Part shown: in pieces, positions 17,588 through 26,974 of the stretch
How positions within the stretch are numbered: the stretch's first letter is position 1
Layout of the letters: each line of letters begins with the position of its first letter
Origin: Hyphomicrobium sulfonivorans
Lineage (GTDB): Bacteria > Pseudomonadota > Alphaproteobacteria > Rhizobiales > Hyphomicrobiaceae
Length of the DNA stretch: 64,000 nt
Assembly (NCBI RefSeq): GCF_013306565.1
Contig: NZ_PZPO01000002.1
Location: 570,501 to 634,500, forward strand
Direction of reading: 5' to 3'
Notes under the pieces: generated by a model
Told to the model about the DNA's origin: nothing
Databases searched by the model: none
The model's input: only the letters and a program-made list of their open reading frames with translations
Position numbers and translations under genes: made by a program

Positions 17588-18943
17588 TCACACGGCAACA
17601 TTACCACTGACGCTGATGCGCTTGTTGCCATCGCCGCCGTGCACGAGGTCCGCGCCCACCGGTTCGCCTTCGCCGTCCATCGCGCGAATTGCGCCCAGCT
17701 TGGCGCCGGAAATCATGTTGCTGGCGATGAGACACGCGCCCGCCGACGGATCAACCGAAACGAGAATGCCGACACGGCTGTCGCGCACCAGGTTCGATGT
17801 CGCCACCACTTCGCGCATGTAGGCGCCCCAGCCGATCACAATGCCGGCCGTCGGCGCACGCTCGATGACGTTGCCCGTCATGGCGCAATCGGCTTCTGCG
17901 GTAATGCCGTGGCCGCGCTTGTCGACCGGTTCATGCTCGCGCCGGAAAAGGTTGCGCACCATGTTGCCCTGGATCACCGCAAGTCGGCCGCCTTCGTTGA
18001 AGTTGGTAACGGTGATGCCGGTTGCAGCGTTGTCGACAAAGTTGTTGGCGATCAGCGCGCCTTCAAATCCAAATTCGGAATAGATCGCCACCTCGCCCAG
18101 TCTCGAGCATGAATTGCCGATGATCTGGATGTTGTTCGATGCGTTGCCGCGCACGGCGCTGAAGGCGCAGTCGGTGATGCGATTGCCGCTCACCAGCACC
18201 GCGCCGGCGCGAAACGCATTGACGCCGTTGCCGTTCTGACCGGTGCCACCGCCATCGGCGCGGATGCGAACGATGCGATTGCCGACAACGATGCTGCCGT
18301 CCTCGCCCGCTTCCGATCGCCAGATCTGAATGCCGTTGTTGCCGCAGTCGGCGATGTCGTTGTGGCTGACCTCAAGACCCGTCGCATCAAGGCTGCGCAC
18401 GGCCGCCTGCATCGCGTTGTCGATCGTGCAATCGGTGACGCTGCCGCCGCAAGCAAACAGCGCGATGCCGTTGCCGGGGCTACGGGTCAAACGCAACCGA
18501 TTGAGGCGCACGGATTTTGCGCGCGCAATTGCGATCAAGCCATCGGCATCGCCAAGCGCGGCATAGGCGCCATCGAATGCGATGCCTTCAATTGCGATGC
18601 TGTCCGCGTCTTCGGCGGTGATAAACGGGCCTGCGCCAGCATGCTCCAGCTTGGTAAGTCCATCGGCACCGATGAGGCGCGCGCCGGAGCGCAGCCGCAG
18701 ACCGCCGATGCGGAAATGTCCCGGCGGCAGGTGCAGCGGTGCGCCGCGATCGGTCGCTGCATCAAGCGCGGCCTGCAATACCGGCGCCTGATCGATGCGG
18801 CTGCCGGAAACCAGTCCGATGTCGTCGCCCGCTGAGCCGTAGCTGCGCGCTTCGGCGGTGCGGACGCCAACGGCCGCGATGCCTGCGACGGCGGCCCCGG
18901 CTGCCAGCCCGGCGGAGAGAAGATTGCGGCGGTCGGTCGTCAT
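17588..18943 (-). CDS. TIGR03808-type Tat-exported beta-helix protein
   Basis: 451 residues from ATG 18943. The N-terminus MTTDRRNLLSAGLAAGAAVAG is a twin-arginine signal. The rest is a right-handed parallel beta-helix with many N-x-I, G-N-x-I and SGN-type turns (residues 100-430), like pectate lyase and alginate epimerase folds. It matches the TIGR03808 group of rhizobial Tat-translocated repetitive proteins. Substrate and activity are unknown, but a cell-surface polysaccharide target is plausible. It is followed on the same strand, upstream, by the pyroglutamyl peptidase-like gene 63 bases away. Confidence 0.85.
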   Translation of the reverse strand: MTTDRRNLLSAGLAAGAAVAGIAAVGVRTAEARSYGSAGDDIGLVSGSRIDQAPVLQAALDAATDRGAPLHLPPGHFRIGGLRLRSGARLIGADGLTKLEHAGAGPFITAEDADSIAIEGIAFDGAYAALGDADGLIAIARAKSVRLNRLRLTRSPGNGIALFACGGSVTDCTIDNAMQAAVRSLDATGLEVSHNDIADCGNNGIQIWRSEAGEDGSIVVGNRIVRIRADGGGTGQNGNGVNAFRAGAVLVSGNRITDCAFSAVRGNASNNIQIIGNSCSRLGEVAIYSEFGFEGALIANNFVDNAATGITVTNFNEGGRLAVIQGNMVRNLFRREHEPVDKRGHGITAEADCAMTGNVIERAPTAGIVIGWGAYMREVVATSNLVRDSRVGILVSVDPSAGACLIASNMISGAKLGAIRAMDGEGEPVGADLVHGGDGNKRISVSGNVAV

Positions 18944-19006
18944 GGTCGCTTCGGTCCTGCATGCGGGGTGCGTGCCCCGTGTAAGCAAGACTGAGACCAA
19001 CGCGGG

Positions 19007-19711
19007 TTAACGGCGGGTTTTCCAGTCCGATGGGTTTCCCCGAATGCCCGATCTGGCCGACGAAGTCCTGCCGTCGCCCTCGATGGCTTCCAGGCAGGTT
19101 GCGATCATTTCCAGCCCGCCCGCCAGCGCGCCGTTCCAGGTCAGATGCCCATCCTCGAACGGGCCGCTGGCCTCGGACAGCCATTCCGGCATGTGAATGA
19201 ACCCGGCCATGAACGGGCGTTCCGCCAGCGCCGCCGTTGTCAGCGACTGATAGAGAATGGCGTTGCAGAGGTAGTCGCCCGCATCGTTTGAGGTGCAACA
19301 CGGAACGTCGGCGATTTTCAATCGTGAAACGATATCATCGACAGGCAGCGTGGCGGCGATGGATGCCGCGCCGCCGGCGATGATGCTGGATAGCGGCGGC
19401 AGGGCGCCATCGGCATCCGGGCGGGGCGCGCATACGTTGCGGCCAGTCAGTTCGATGCGGAAACCTTTGCTGGCGCTGGCAACGCCGAAATGCAGCGCCA
19501 GCACCGGAGCATTGCCGTTCAGCAGTGCGCCGAGCCGCAGCGGCCCGCGCTCCCACGCCACGGGGAGAATTTCTGTGACGATGTCGTAATCGGCAAACAG
19601 CGCTCGCGCCGACTTCGCCAGCTTCGGCACGAAGTCGGCTGTCACGTTGTGCGCAACGCCGGGAAATGCGCCAAAGCCGGTCAGCAGGATGATGAGACGG
19701 CTCTGCGTCAC
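19007..19711 (-). CDS. Pyroglutamyl-peptidase I-like protein (C15)
   Basis: 234 residues. The C15 features are LLTGFGAFPGVAHN at the start, the Cys region TSNDAGDYLCNAILYQSL and the His region AGFIHMPEW; the Glu is probably in the FRIELTGRN stretch. The enzyme removes N-terminal pyroglutamate from peptides. The tail after residue 210 (GDGRTSSARSGIRGNPSDWK) is longer than in typical Pcp and could be readthrough beyond the natural end. It lies between the Tat-exported gene and meaB, all on the minus strand. Confidence 0.78.
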   Translation of the reverse strand: MTQSRLIILLTGFGAFPGVAHNVTADFVPKLAKSARALFADYDIVTEILPVAWERGPLRLGALLNGNAPVLALHFGVASASKGFRIELTGRNVCAPRPDADGALPPLSSIIAGGAASIAATLPVDDIVSRLKIADVPCCTSNDAGDYLCNAILYQSLTTAALAERPFMAGFIHMPEWLSEASGPFEDGHLTWNGALAGGLEMIATCLEAIEGDGRTSSARSGIRGNPSDWKTRR

Positions 19712-19741
19712 TGTATTGCTCCCGCTGCGCCAAGCGCGCGA

Positions 19742-20743
19742 TTATGCACTAAAACCGATCAGTCCCATGATCTCGTCAACCGCCAGTGTCGGCAGCAGCC
19801 GGCCCTGACGTACGTCGGCCTCGATGCTTTGCATGCGGGCGCTTACGCGAGGATTGGCATGCACGGTTTCCATGATGCGGTCGGAAAGCATGTCGTGCAT
19901 CCACGCCACGGCCTGCTTCTGGCGCCGCTCTTGCAATTCACCGGATTCGCCCAAGTCGCGGCGGTAATCCAGAATCTTGGCCCACAGCTTGTCGAGATCC
20001 TTGTTGTGCGCGCCGGATATGGTGATGACCGGCGGCGTCCAGTTCGGCGACGAGGGTGTCAGGATCTGCATCGCACCACGATATTCTGCGGCGGCGCGCT
20101 CAGCGCGCAGGATATTGTCGCCATCGGCCTTGTTGATGGCGATCATGTCGGCGATTTCGATGATACCCTTCTTGATGCCCTGCAGATCGTCGCCGCCGCC
20201 CGCCAGCAGCAGCACCAGGAAGAAGTCGACCATATCGGCGACAGCAATTTCCGACTGGCCGACGCCTACAGTTTCCACGATCACGATGTCGAAGCCAGCT
20301 GCTTCACACAGGGCCATGGTTTCGCGCGTCTTGCGGGTAACGCCGCCCAGCGTGCACGAGCTGGGCGAGGGGCGAATAAACGCGAGCGGCTCCTGCGCAA
20401 GCTGGCTCATGCGCGTTTTGTCGCCGAGGATCGACCCGCCCGTCCGCTTCGAAGTCGGATCGACGGCCAGAACCGCAACCGTGTGGCCGGCTTTCACCAG
20501 ATTGGTGCCCAGCATGTCTATGGTGGTGGATTTGCCGACACCGGGCACACCCGTGATGCCAAGACGAATCGATCCGCCCGTATGCGGCAGCAGTGCCTGC
20601 AGCAATTGCTGCGCCAACGCCGAATGGGCAGGCTTCGTGCTTTCCACCAGCGTGATCGCGCGTGCCAGCATGGCCCGGTCGCCCGCCAGCACGCCTTTGA
20701 CGTAGGCGTCGATTGACGGTGTGGAAACGGTTGCGGGCTGCAT
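19742..20743 (-). CDS. meaB: Methylmalonyl-CoA mutase-associated GTPase MeaB
   Basis: 333 residues from ATG 20743, with an AAAGGAGTTTTCT ribosome site. Walker A is GITGVPGVGKSTTID and the G-protein motifs include VDPTSKRTGGSILGDKTRM, the ETVGVGQSE switch, and INKADGD (NKxD). The MeaB/ArgK family protects and reloads adenosylcobalamin on methylmalonyl-CoA or ethylmalonyl-CoA mutase. The C-terminal dimerisation arm (SARMQSIEADVRQGRLLPTL) is intact. It is divergent from the first DUF900 gene, 183 bases away. No mutase gene is in the window. Confidence 0.92.
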   Translation of the reverse strand: MQPATVSTPSIDAYVKGVLAGDRAMLARAITLVESTKPAHSALAQQLLQALLPHTGGSIRLGITGVPGVGKSTTIDMLGTNLVKAGHTVAVLAVDPTSKRTGGSILGDKTRMSQLAQEPLAFIRPSPSSCTLGGVTRKTRETMALCEAAGFDIVIVETVGVGQSEIAVADMVDFFLVLLLAGGGDDLQGIKKGIIEIADMIAINKADGDNILRAERAAAEYRGAMQILTPSSPNWTPPVITISGAHNKDLDKLWAKILDYRRDLGESGELQERRQKQAVAWMHDMLSDRIMETVHANPRVSARMQSIEADVRQGRLLPTLAVDEIMGLIGFSA

Positions 20744-20926
20744 AGAAAACTCCTTTAGCGCGGCATCTTCATAGGTGGCGCCGCGCCCCCTGTGTAGTTT
20801 GATCAATTCGCTGTCGGCAAGTCCGTCATGTGGCCGCCACATCCGCCAACGACAACTTGCCCCGCTTTGCGCTGCGCCATACTGTGCCGGCCGCAGCGAA
20901 ATGGGGACAGCGAGGGGAGGGACGTA

Positions 20927-22381
20927 ATGTCCGGCTTTACCGTGGCCGCGTCCATAGCCGCTCTGGCGCTGCTGACATATCTGTTTGTGCGGTATTCTAC
21001 CAATCACACCTCAAAAATGCTGCGCGTCGTGGCGCGGGGCGGTGCGCTGGCGCTGGTTGGCGTTGCGATTGCCGGCGTGATGCTGTTTGCGCCCGCAGCG
21101 CTGAAAAGGGACACCAGCGCGCGCGTTTCGTCCACCCTGCAGGATCAGATCGCCCAGGCGCGAGAGCATGCCGTCCAGGATGCCCAGCTGCGCAGCCGGA
21201 TGGAGGCGCTGGAGGGCTGGGGCGCCGCCGTTACAGCGGAGGTTGAGGACGACGAGGCGCTGCCGCCGGAAAATGCCGACTGGCAGGTTGTGCCGGTGTT
21301 CTTCGGCACTGACCGCGAGACGCAGCCGGACAACACCCGGTTGCAGTATTCGTCCGAGCGAGGCCGCCGTCTGGAACTTGGCCGGGCGCTGATATCGGTG
21401 CCCAAAAGCCATCAGGTGCCCAACATCGAGCGCCCGTGGGCGATCAAGCTGCCGTATTTCGACGTCACCATCTACGAGCAGACGGAAGATCCTGCGCAGC
21501 ACTTCACCATCCAGAACATCGGCAAACTCACGCAGGAAGAGTTTCTGGCCCGCGTCCGTACGCGGCTTGCCCGCTCCGCCCGCTACAAGGACCATGCGAT
21601 CGTTTTCGTGCATGGCTACAACACAGCGTTCGATAGCGCGCTCTACCGCACGGCCCAGCTTTCCTACGACCTGAAATTCGATGGCGCGGCGTTTCTCTAC
21701 AGCTGGCCGTCGGGCGGAGCTGTCGCCAGCTACACCTACGACCGTGAGAGCGCGCAGGCTTCAGAGCCCTATCTGCGCCAGTTTCTCGATATCGTCGTGC
21801 GCGAGACCGGCGCCAAATCCGTCAGCATCATCGCCCATTCCATGGGTAACCAGCCGCTTCTCAGCGTGCTGCGCGATATGCGCCAGACCGGCCCCAACGA
21901 GGTCGCGATCAACGAAGTTATTTTGGCCGCGCCGGATGTTGATGCTGACGGTTTCGACAACGTCGCCCGACGGATCGAGGGCATTGCCCGCGGCGTGACG
22001 CTTTATGTCGCATCCAACGACCGGGCGCTGATGGTGTCGCGCAATTTCTGGCGCAATCCGCGTGCTGGCGATGTGCCGCCCGGCGGGCCGCTGATCGTGT
22101 CCGGCGTTGAAACGATCGACATCACGCGCGCGTCGACGGACAGCCTCGCGCTCAACCACTCCGGCTATGCCGAAAATAACGATCTGCTGCAGGACATTGG
22201 CAAGTTGATCCTCAGCGGCCTGCGCCCGCCCGAGCAGCGTTTGCCGACGCTCATGCGTACAGCTTCGCCGCGCGGTGACTACTGGCGCTATCTGCCATTA
22301 GCCGCCGGCGCCCGGGCCGAAACCGGTGCCCCTGAAACTGGCGCCCATGTCGAAACAGGAGAAATCCCGACAACGCCGTAG
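20927..22381 (+). CDS. Membrane-anchored DUF900 alpha/beta hydrolase
   Basis: 484 residues from ATG 20927, with GGGGAGGGACGTA upstream. Two N-terminal membrane helices (TVAASIAALALLTYLFVRY, ALALVGVAIAGVMLF) are followed by a short coiled stretch and a DUF900 hydrolase domain from about residue 115. The catalytic triad can be placed: Ser305 in IIAHSMGNQPL, Asp around 337-339 in AAPDVDADGF, and His411 in LNHSGYA; HGYN is at 229-232. The C-terminal tail is a Glu/Thr/Gly/Ala-rich stretch. The adjacent paralogue starts 125 bases downstream. The substrate is unknown. Confidence 0.85.
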   Translation: MSGFTVAASIAALALLTYLFVRYSTNHTSKMLRVVARGGALALVGVAIAGVMLFAPAALKRDTSARVSSTLQDQIAQAREHAVQDAQLRSRMEALEGWGAAVTAEVEDDEALPPENADWQVVPVFFGTDRETQPDNTRLQYSSERGRRLELGRALISVPKSHQVPNIERPWAIKLPYFDVTIYEQTEDPAQHFTIQNIGKLTQEEFLARVRTRLARSARYKDHAIVFVHGYNTAFDSALYRTAQLSYDLKFDGAAFLYSWPSGGAVASYTYDRESAQASEPYLRQFLDIVVRETGAKSVSIIAHSMGNQPLLSVLRDMRQTGPNEVAINEVILAAPDVDADGFDNVARRIEGIARGVTLYVASNDRALMVSRNFWRNPRAGDVPPGGPLIVSGVETIDITRASTDSLALNHSGYAENNDLLQDIGKLILSGLRPPEQRLPTLMRTASPRGDYWRYLPLAAGARAETGAPETGAHVETGEIPTTP

Positions 22382-22505
22382 CTGTCCCGCGTCGCTCGCC
22401 TCGTATTTTGCCGAGGCTGTTACGCAAACATCAGCGGCCCTAAGTGGGCCACAGCTTGGTATTATGCCATTTTCGAGATTGTCCGCTCCGCAAAGGATTA
22501 TTTCC

Positions 22506-24626
22506 GTGTCCGCCCGCCAAATGATTGCTGCAACACGTATTTTTCTTTTCCTTGCAACGCTTTGCGCGCTGGCCCCCGATACGGCATCGGCGGCGGAGCG
22601 CTGGCCACCCTGGCAGAGCTACACCGAGGCGGTTGAGGCAGCGCACCAGAAGGCGCAGCAGGCCCAGAAACGTCGGGCGGCCGCTTCCCAAAACACGCTC
22701 ACAAGCCTCAACGCGCGCATCGAACAGCTGAAATCCGCAAAAAAGTATTCGCAGGCCGTGCCGCTGGCGCGCCGCGCGCTGGTGCTGACCCGACAGAAGC
22801 ATGCCAACGGCATTGAAACCGCGGCGGCGCTTGAAACGCTCGCGGGCCTCTATGAGGCGCTCAACAAGCCGGCTCAGGCCGCGCCACTACTCAAGCAGGC
22901 GCTGGACATTCGCCAGCAGGCACCCGGTCAGCCAGATGTTGCTGTAACGCGTGAGCGTCTGGCAGTGGTTTATGACCAGCAGGGTAAGGCGGCCGAGGCG
23001 CAGCGCGTGCGTGGCGACGCCGTTGCCGAACCACCGCCTGAGGCGAGGCCCGCTCCGGACGTAGCCGAAGAGCCCGCGGCCACCGATCAGGAAACGGCCG
23101 CCAAGGTTGATGACGAGGCGGGCGCAGAAGCCGCCGCAGCCGCCCGCAAGGCGGAAGAAGACGCAGCCCGGGCGCGCGCCGCAGAACTTATCCGGCGCCA
23201 GATGGCTCAGCGCTACGAACCTTCGCCCTCCGTCAGGGGCAGGGTCGGCAGTGGCGCCTCTCCCGCGCCGTCATTTTCAGGCCGGCAAGGCATTGAACCA
23301 AAAAGACAATACGCGCGTCCGCCCGCGCCGCCGCCGGCCGCTGTCGTTCCCCCACCTCCCGCGCCACCGGTTGATATCGTGTCGCCACCTCCACCCTCCG
23401 GCGGGTCCAGCCGCGATAGCTCCGAGCAGGACTTCACCGTTCTTGATGAGCTGGACCGCGATCCGCCTTCGGCTGGCGCGTCCCCGCCGCCTGCCGCAGC
23501 CCCGGCCCCACCGCCACCGGCCGCCAGCGCTCCGGATGATCCCGCTGGCGGATCGGGCCCGCCGCCCACCGCTGCGCCGGCACCCGATCCTGATCCCGAC
23601 TGGCAGATCGTGCCGGTTTACTGGGGTACCGATCGCGCCGTGCAGCCGAATGCCGAGCGCCTGGCGTTCGGTTCGGACCGCGCCCGCCGTCTCGAAACCG
23701 GCCTGGCCGAAGTCACCGTGCCGAAGGTGCACGAGGTTCCGAATGTAGAGCGCCCGTGGGTGGTGAAGATCCCCTATTTCGACGTGACGCTCTACGCCGA
23801 GAAGGAAGACCCGAAAAAGCACTTCACGCTGAAATCCATCAAGGCCATGACGCGCGAGGAGCTGCTGGCGCAGATCAAGGCCCGGCTCGCCGCCTCGAAG
23901 GATTACAAGGATCAGGCGCTCGTGTTCGTGCACGGCTACAACACGTCGTTCGACAACGCGCTCTATCGCACCGCGCAGATCGCTTACGATCTCGATTTCG
24001 ACGGTGCGCCGTTCCTTTACAGCTGGCCGTCCGGCGGTGCTGTCGCCAGCTACACCTATGACCGCGAAAGCGCGCAGGCATCCGTGCCCTATCTGCGCGA
24101 GTTTCTCGACATGGTGGTGAAGGAAACCGGCGCCAAGCAGGTCAGCGTCATCGCCCATTCGATGGGTAATCAGCCGGTGATGGATGTGCTGCGCGAGATG
24201 CGCAACGCCACGCCTGAAGGCGTTGTCATCAGCCAGGTGATCCTGGCCGCGCCGGATGTCGATGCCGACACATTTTCCAACCTCGCCCGCTCCATCAACG
24301 GGCTGGCGAAAAACGTGACGCTCTATGTCGCCGCCAACGACCGCGCATTGACGGTCTCGCGCAACTTCTGGGGCAGCTATCGCGCCGGCGATGTGCCACC
24401 GCAGGGACCGCTCATTCTGCCGGGCATCGACACCATCGACGTGACGGCGGCATCGACAGACACCTTCGCCATCAATCACTCGGGCTATGCATCGAATAAC
24501 CGGCTGCTGGATGATATCGGCGAGTTGCTGCGCACGGGTCTGCGGCCGCCGGAAATGCGTCCGTTGAAGTTCGGCAAGATCACAACGAACGCCGGTGATT
24601 ACTGGCGTTATGTGCCGGCGCCCTAG
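22506..24626 (+). CDS. Secreted TPR/Pro-rich DUF900 hydrolase
   Basis: 706 residues from GTG 22506, which has AAAGGA 8 bases upstream; ATG 22521 and ATG 22464 are alternatives. It has a signal peptide (RIFLFLATLCALAPDTASA), then TPR-like repeats (SAKKYSQAVPLARRALVLT, NKPAQAAPLLKQALDIRQQ), then an Ala/Glu and Pro-rich linker of about 250 residues, and a C-terminal DUF900 domain with HGYNTSFDNALY, IAHSMGNQPVMD (Ser552), AAPDVDADTF and INHSGYA. It is a close paralogue of the upstream gene in the hydrolase part only. The frame is open upstream over the end of that gene. Confidence 0.82.
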   Translation: MSARQMIAATRIFLFLATLCALAPDTASAAERWPPWQSYTEAVEAAHQKAQQAQKRRAAASQNTLTSLNARIEQLKSAKKYSQAVPLARRALVLTRQKHANGIETAAALETLAGLYEALNKPAQAAPLLKQALDIRQQAPGQPDVAVTRERLAVVYDQQGKAAEAQRVRGDAVAEPPPEARPAPDVAEEPAATDQETAAKVDDEAGAEAAAAARKAEEDAARARAAELIRRQMAQRYEPSPSVRGRVGSGASPAPSFSGRQGIEPKRQYARPPAPPPAAVVPPPPAPPVDIVSPPPPSGGSSRDSSEQDFTVLDELDRDPPSAGASPPPAAAPAPPPPAASAPDDPAGGSGPPPTAAPAPDPDPDWQIVPVYWGTDRAVQPNAERLAFGSDRARRLETGLAEVTVPKVHEVPNVERPWVVKIPYFDVTLYAEKEDPKKHFTLKSIKAMTREELLAQIKARLAASKDYKDQALVFVHGYNTSFDNALYRTAQIAYDLDFDGAPFLYSWPSGGAVASYTYDRESAQASVPYLREFLDMVVKETGAKQVSVIAHSMGNQPVMDVLREMRNATPEGVVISQVILAAPDVDADTFSNLARSINGLAKNVTLYVAANDRALTVSRNFWGSYRAGDVPPQGPLILPGIDTIDVTAASTDTFAINHSGYASNNRLLDDIGELLRTGLRPPEMRPLKFGKITTNAGDYWRYVPAP

Positions 24627-24982
24627 GCTCGCTGTCGGCTTTTGACGGCAACGCAAAAGGCGGCACGTACCCGTGCCGATGGCATGCTGCGCGCGAGCTG
24701 GTCGATGTGGGGGATGCGCGGGCCGTGGCAGAACGCCGGTCTCCCCACACGTCATCACACCGTCATCCCGACGCAGGTCGGGAACCACGTCAGCTTCCGC
24801 ACCTGCGACTTGGTGCAAGTCAGGCAGGGCGCTGCATCCACAAACACGCGCGTCGCGCTGTAGCACCAACAACACTTTATTTACCACACCTCGGCAAAAC
24901 TCCGCTTCTGGGCGTTCCAACGTCCCAAAGGTTCAAAGGTAAGGTCGGTGAAAGTCACCGGCCCGGCGTCGCGGTGTGGTTC
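24627..24982. other. Intergenic stretch with a REP-like palindrome
   Basis: This 356-base spacer contains CGTCATCCCGACGCAGGTCGG at 24761-24780, whose CCCGAC and GTCGGG arms pair. It resembles the dispersed palindromes of the form GTCATCCCG-GGGA found in many proteobacteria. A second small hairpin (GACTT, AAGTC) lies at 24807-24821. No gene or riboswitch that I recognise is present. The rest is likely the promoter and leader of the next gene. Confidence 0.5.
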
Positions 24983-25540
24983 ATGCGTTGGCAGCGGCTT
25001 GCAGTCGGGAAAAATCCGTCGTCTTTCGCGGTCTTTGATCGCGTCTCGCGGCCGTTGGTGCTGGCTTGCGGTGTGTCGATCGCTGCGATGGCGCTCGCGC
25101 TGGTGATATTCCCGCGCAGCGCCGACGCTGAAAGCGCCGAGTTGATCGAGGATGGCGTCGCCAGCCGTGTTTCGGAGCGGCCGGAGATGGGGATGCCTGC
25201 CACCAATCCGCGTGTGCGCGGCTTTGTGCAGTCCCATCCGCAGGATTTCGTGACGGTTTGCGTTGCCGGCTGCAACGGCGAGCCGAAGATCGTACAGATG
25301 TTGCCCAAGCCCCATGAGGCGCGTGCTGGCTCAATGCGCACCACTTCCGGCGGCTCCGGGTCAGGAAATTGGGACGGCCCCGATGATGTTGTTGCCTGCA
25401 TGGCAGGCTGCGGCGGTGGTCGTCCCGGTGAGATCGTCCAGCGGCTGCCGGACCTGCCGCCGGAGCATCGTGCGCCCGCTCGCCGCAAGAAGGCAGGCGA
25501 GAGCTGGGAGCAGGAGCTGATGGACATCCTCCCGGACTGA
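24983..25540 (+). CDS. Membrane-anchored protein with duplicated CxxxC motif, unknown
   Basis: 185 residues from ATG 24983; the frame is open to 24707 but the upstream part has no family sequence. One membrane helix (RPLVLACGVSIAAMALALVI) near residues 25-45 suggests an N-terminal anchor. The periplasmic part holds a duplicated element: VTVCVAGCNGEPKIVQMLP and VVACMAGCGGGRPGEIVQRL, each with C-x3-C and a VQ-LP ending. The tail is basic and then acidic (KKAGESWEQELMDILPD). No family is recognised. It is transcribed towards hisZ, 255 bases away. Confidence 0.62.
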   Translation: MRWQRLAVGKNPSSFAVFDRVSRPLVLACGVSIAAMALALVIFPRSADAESAELIEDGVASRVSERPEMGMPATNPRVRGFVQSHPQDFVTVCVAGCNGEPKIVQMLPKPHEARAGSMRTTSGGSGSGNWDGPDDVVACMAGCGGGRPGEIVQRLPDLPPEHRAPARRKKAGESWEQELMDILPD

Positions 25541-25680
25541 GCGCGACCGGTGCGCTTCGCCCTGAGGCCGCCACTTCCCTGATTTAGCACCGCCCCGCCG
25601 CGATGGGATTTATCCCGTTGCGCAATGGGCTATTGCCCATCCGGCCCCTGTCGTTCAAAAGACCGCCAGCGCGCATCCTA

Positions 25681-25718
25681 TCGGAAAAGTGGGCACCGGA
25701 TTTTCGGTGGGAAGCACG
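25681..25718. repeat. Rhizobial-type palindromic repeat, copy 2
   Basis: It shares GGAAAAGTGGGCACCGG with the copy at 5521-5562 and has the matching GAAGCACG end. The left arm GTGCTTC of copy 1 is not conserved here. It lies in the leader region upstream of hisZ. Confidence 0.75.
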
Positions 25719-25795
25719 TTCAGATAAATGGTCAGAGCCGTTCGATTGCTTCGGCAGCGGAACGGCTTGAGGTTTAAGGCGCAGGGCACACGGGA

Positions 25796-26974
25796 ATGGT
25801 TGGAGCGCAGCCGGCAAACTTCGAGGCGCTTGAGGCGCAAGCGCGCACGCTGCTGGCGATCTTTATCGCCTCCGGCTACGAAGCCGTTGCGCCCGACATC
25901 ATCCAGCCCGCTGGCGTGTTCCTCGACGTAGTGGGTGAAGCACTGCGCGGCCGCACCTATGTGTTCACCGATCTCAACGGCGAAGAGATGTGCCTGCGCC
26001 CGGATCTGACCGTGCCGACGTGCCGGCTATATCTTGCGCGCCACCCGCAAGCCGATCGCGAGGCGTTTTACAGCTACAACGGGCCGGCATTTCGCTTTCA
26101 GCCTGTCGGCGCGGGTGCATCTCATCCGCGTGAATTCCGCCAGGCGGGCATCGAGGCATTCGGCGGTGCGGACGCGGGCGAAGCGGATGCGCGCACGCTG
26201 GTGCTGATCCTGCGCGCGTTGCAGCAGGCTGGGCTGTCCAAATGGCGCCTGCAAACGGGCGATGTCGGTCTGTTCGACGCGCTGCTCGACGACGCCAACA
26301 TGCCTGAGCGCTGGCGTCGGCGTCTGCGCGATCACTTCTGGCGTCCGGATGCGCTGCACGCTGAACTGAAGCGTCTGTCCACCGAGCCTGCACGTTCCGC
26401 TGCAGCGTTTCCGCGTTCGCTGATCGATGCTCTTGATCCGGAAGATCCGGCTGGCGCGGAGAACCTTGTCGCGGCGTATCTGGATGAGCAGGGCATCGAA
26501 CTGATCGGCGCGCGCACCGCCGCTGAAATCGCTGAAGGTCTGCTGGGCATTGCCGCCGATGCAAAGGCTCCGCCGCTGAAGCCTGAAACCGCAGCGCTGA
26601 TCGAGAGCTATGTCGGCACGCATCTTCCCGCAGCGGAGGTAGCGCCCGCGCTGCGCCGCTTCGCCGGATCGGCCGGAGCAGGTTTTGCCCGCGCCATCGA
26701 CGCTTACGAGCGCCGTCTCAAGCTGCTGGCCGATAGCGGCGTCGATGTCGCCAGCATGGAATTTTCTGCCGAGTTCGGCCGCAACGTCGGCTATTACACC
26801 GGCTTCGTATTCGAGGTGATTGCCGAGACGCTGGGCGCGGAAAGCCCGGTTGCGGGCGGTGGCCGTTACGACAGCCTGCTGAAAGCCGTTGGCGCGCCGC
26901 GCAATGTTTCTGCCGTCGGCGCCGCCATTCACACTGAGCGCCTGCTGGCCGTTGTCCGTGGAGCGAAGGCATGA
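25796..26974 (+). CDS. hisZ: ATP phosphoribosyltransferase regulatory subunit HisZ
   Basis: 392 residues. It is a class II aminoacyl-tRNA synthetase paralogue resembling HisRS, with motif 2-like FYSYNGPAFRFQPVGAG and the segment ADARTLVLILRAL. It has no anticodon-binding domain. HisZ binds short-form HisG and makes it active and sensitive to histidine. The stop overlaps the hisG start by 4 bases (ATGA), so the two are translationally coupled. Length and layout are typical of alphaproteobacteria. A palindromic repeat lies in the leader upstream. Confidence 0.93.
   Translation: MVGAQPANFEALEAQARTLLAIFIASGYEAVAPDIIQPAGVFLDVVGEALRGRTYVFTDLNGEEMCLRPDLTVPTCRLYLARHPQADREAFYSYNGPAFRFQPVGAGASHPREFRQAGIEAFGGADAGEADARTLVLILRALQQAGLSKWRLQTGDVGLFDALLDDANMPERWRRRLRDHFWRPDALHAELKRLSTEPARSAAAFPRSLIDALDPEDPAGAENLVAAYLDEQGIELIGARTAAEIAEGLLGIAADAKAPPLKPETAALIESYVGTHLPAAEVAPALRRFAGSAGAGFARAIDAYERRLKLLADSGVDVASMEFSAEFGRNVGYYTGFVFEVIAETLGAESPVAGGGRYDSLLKAVGAPRNVSAVGAAIHTERLLAVVRGAKA

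Noticed and set aside
24890-24975. Possible cobalamin or other riboswitch in the leader of the CxxxC protein gene
   Set aside because: The GGTGAAAGTCACC hairpin is present, but the B12-box core and other conserved elements are not.
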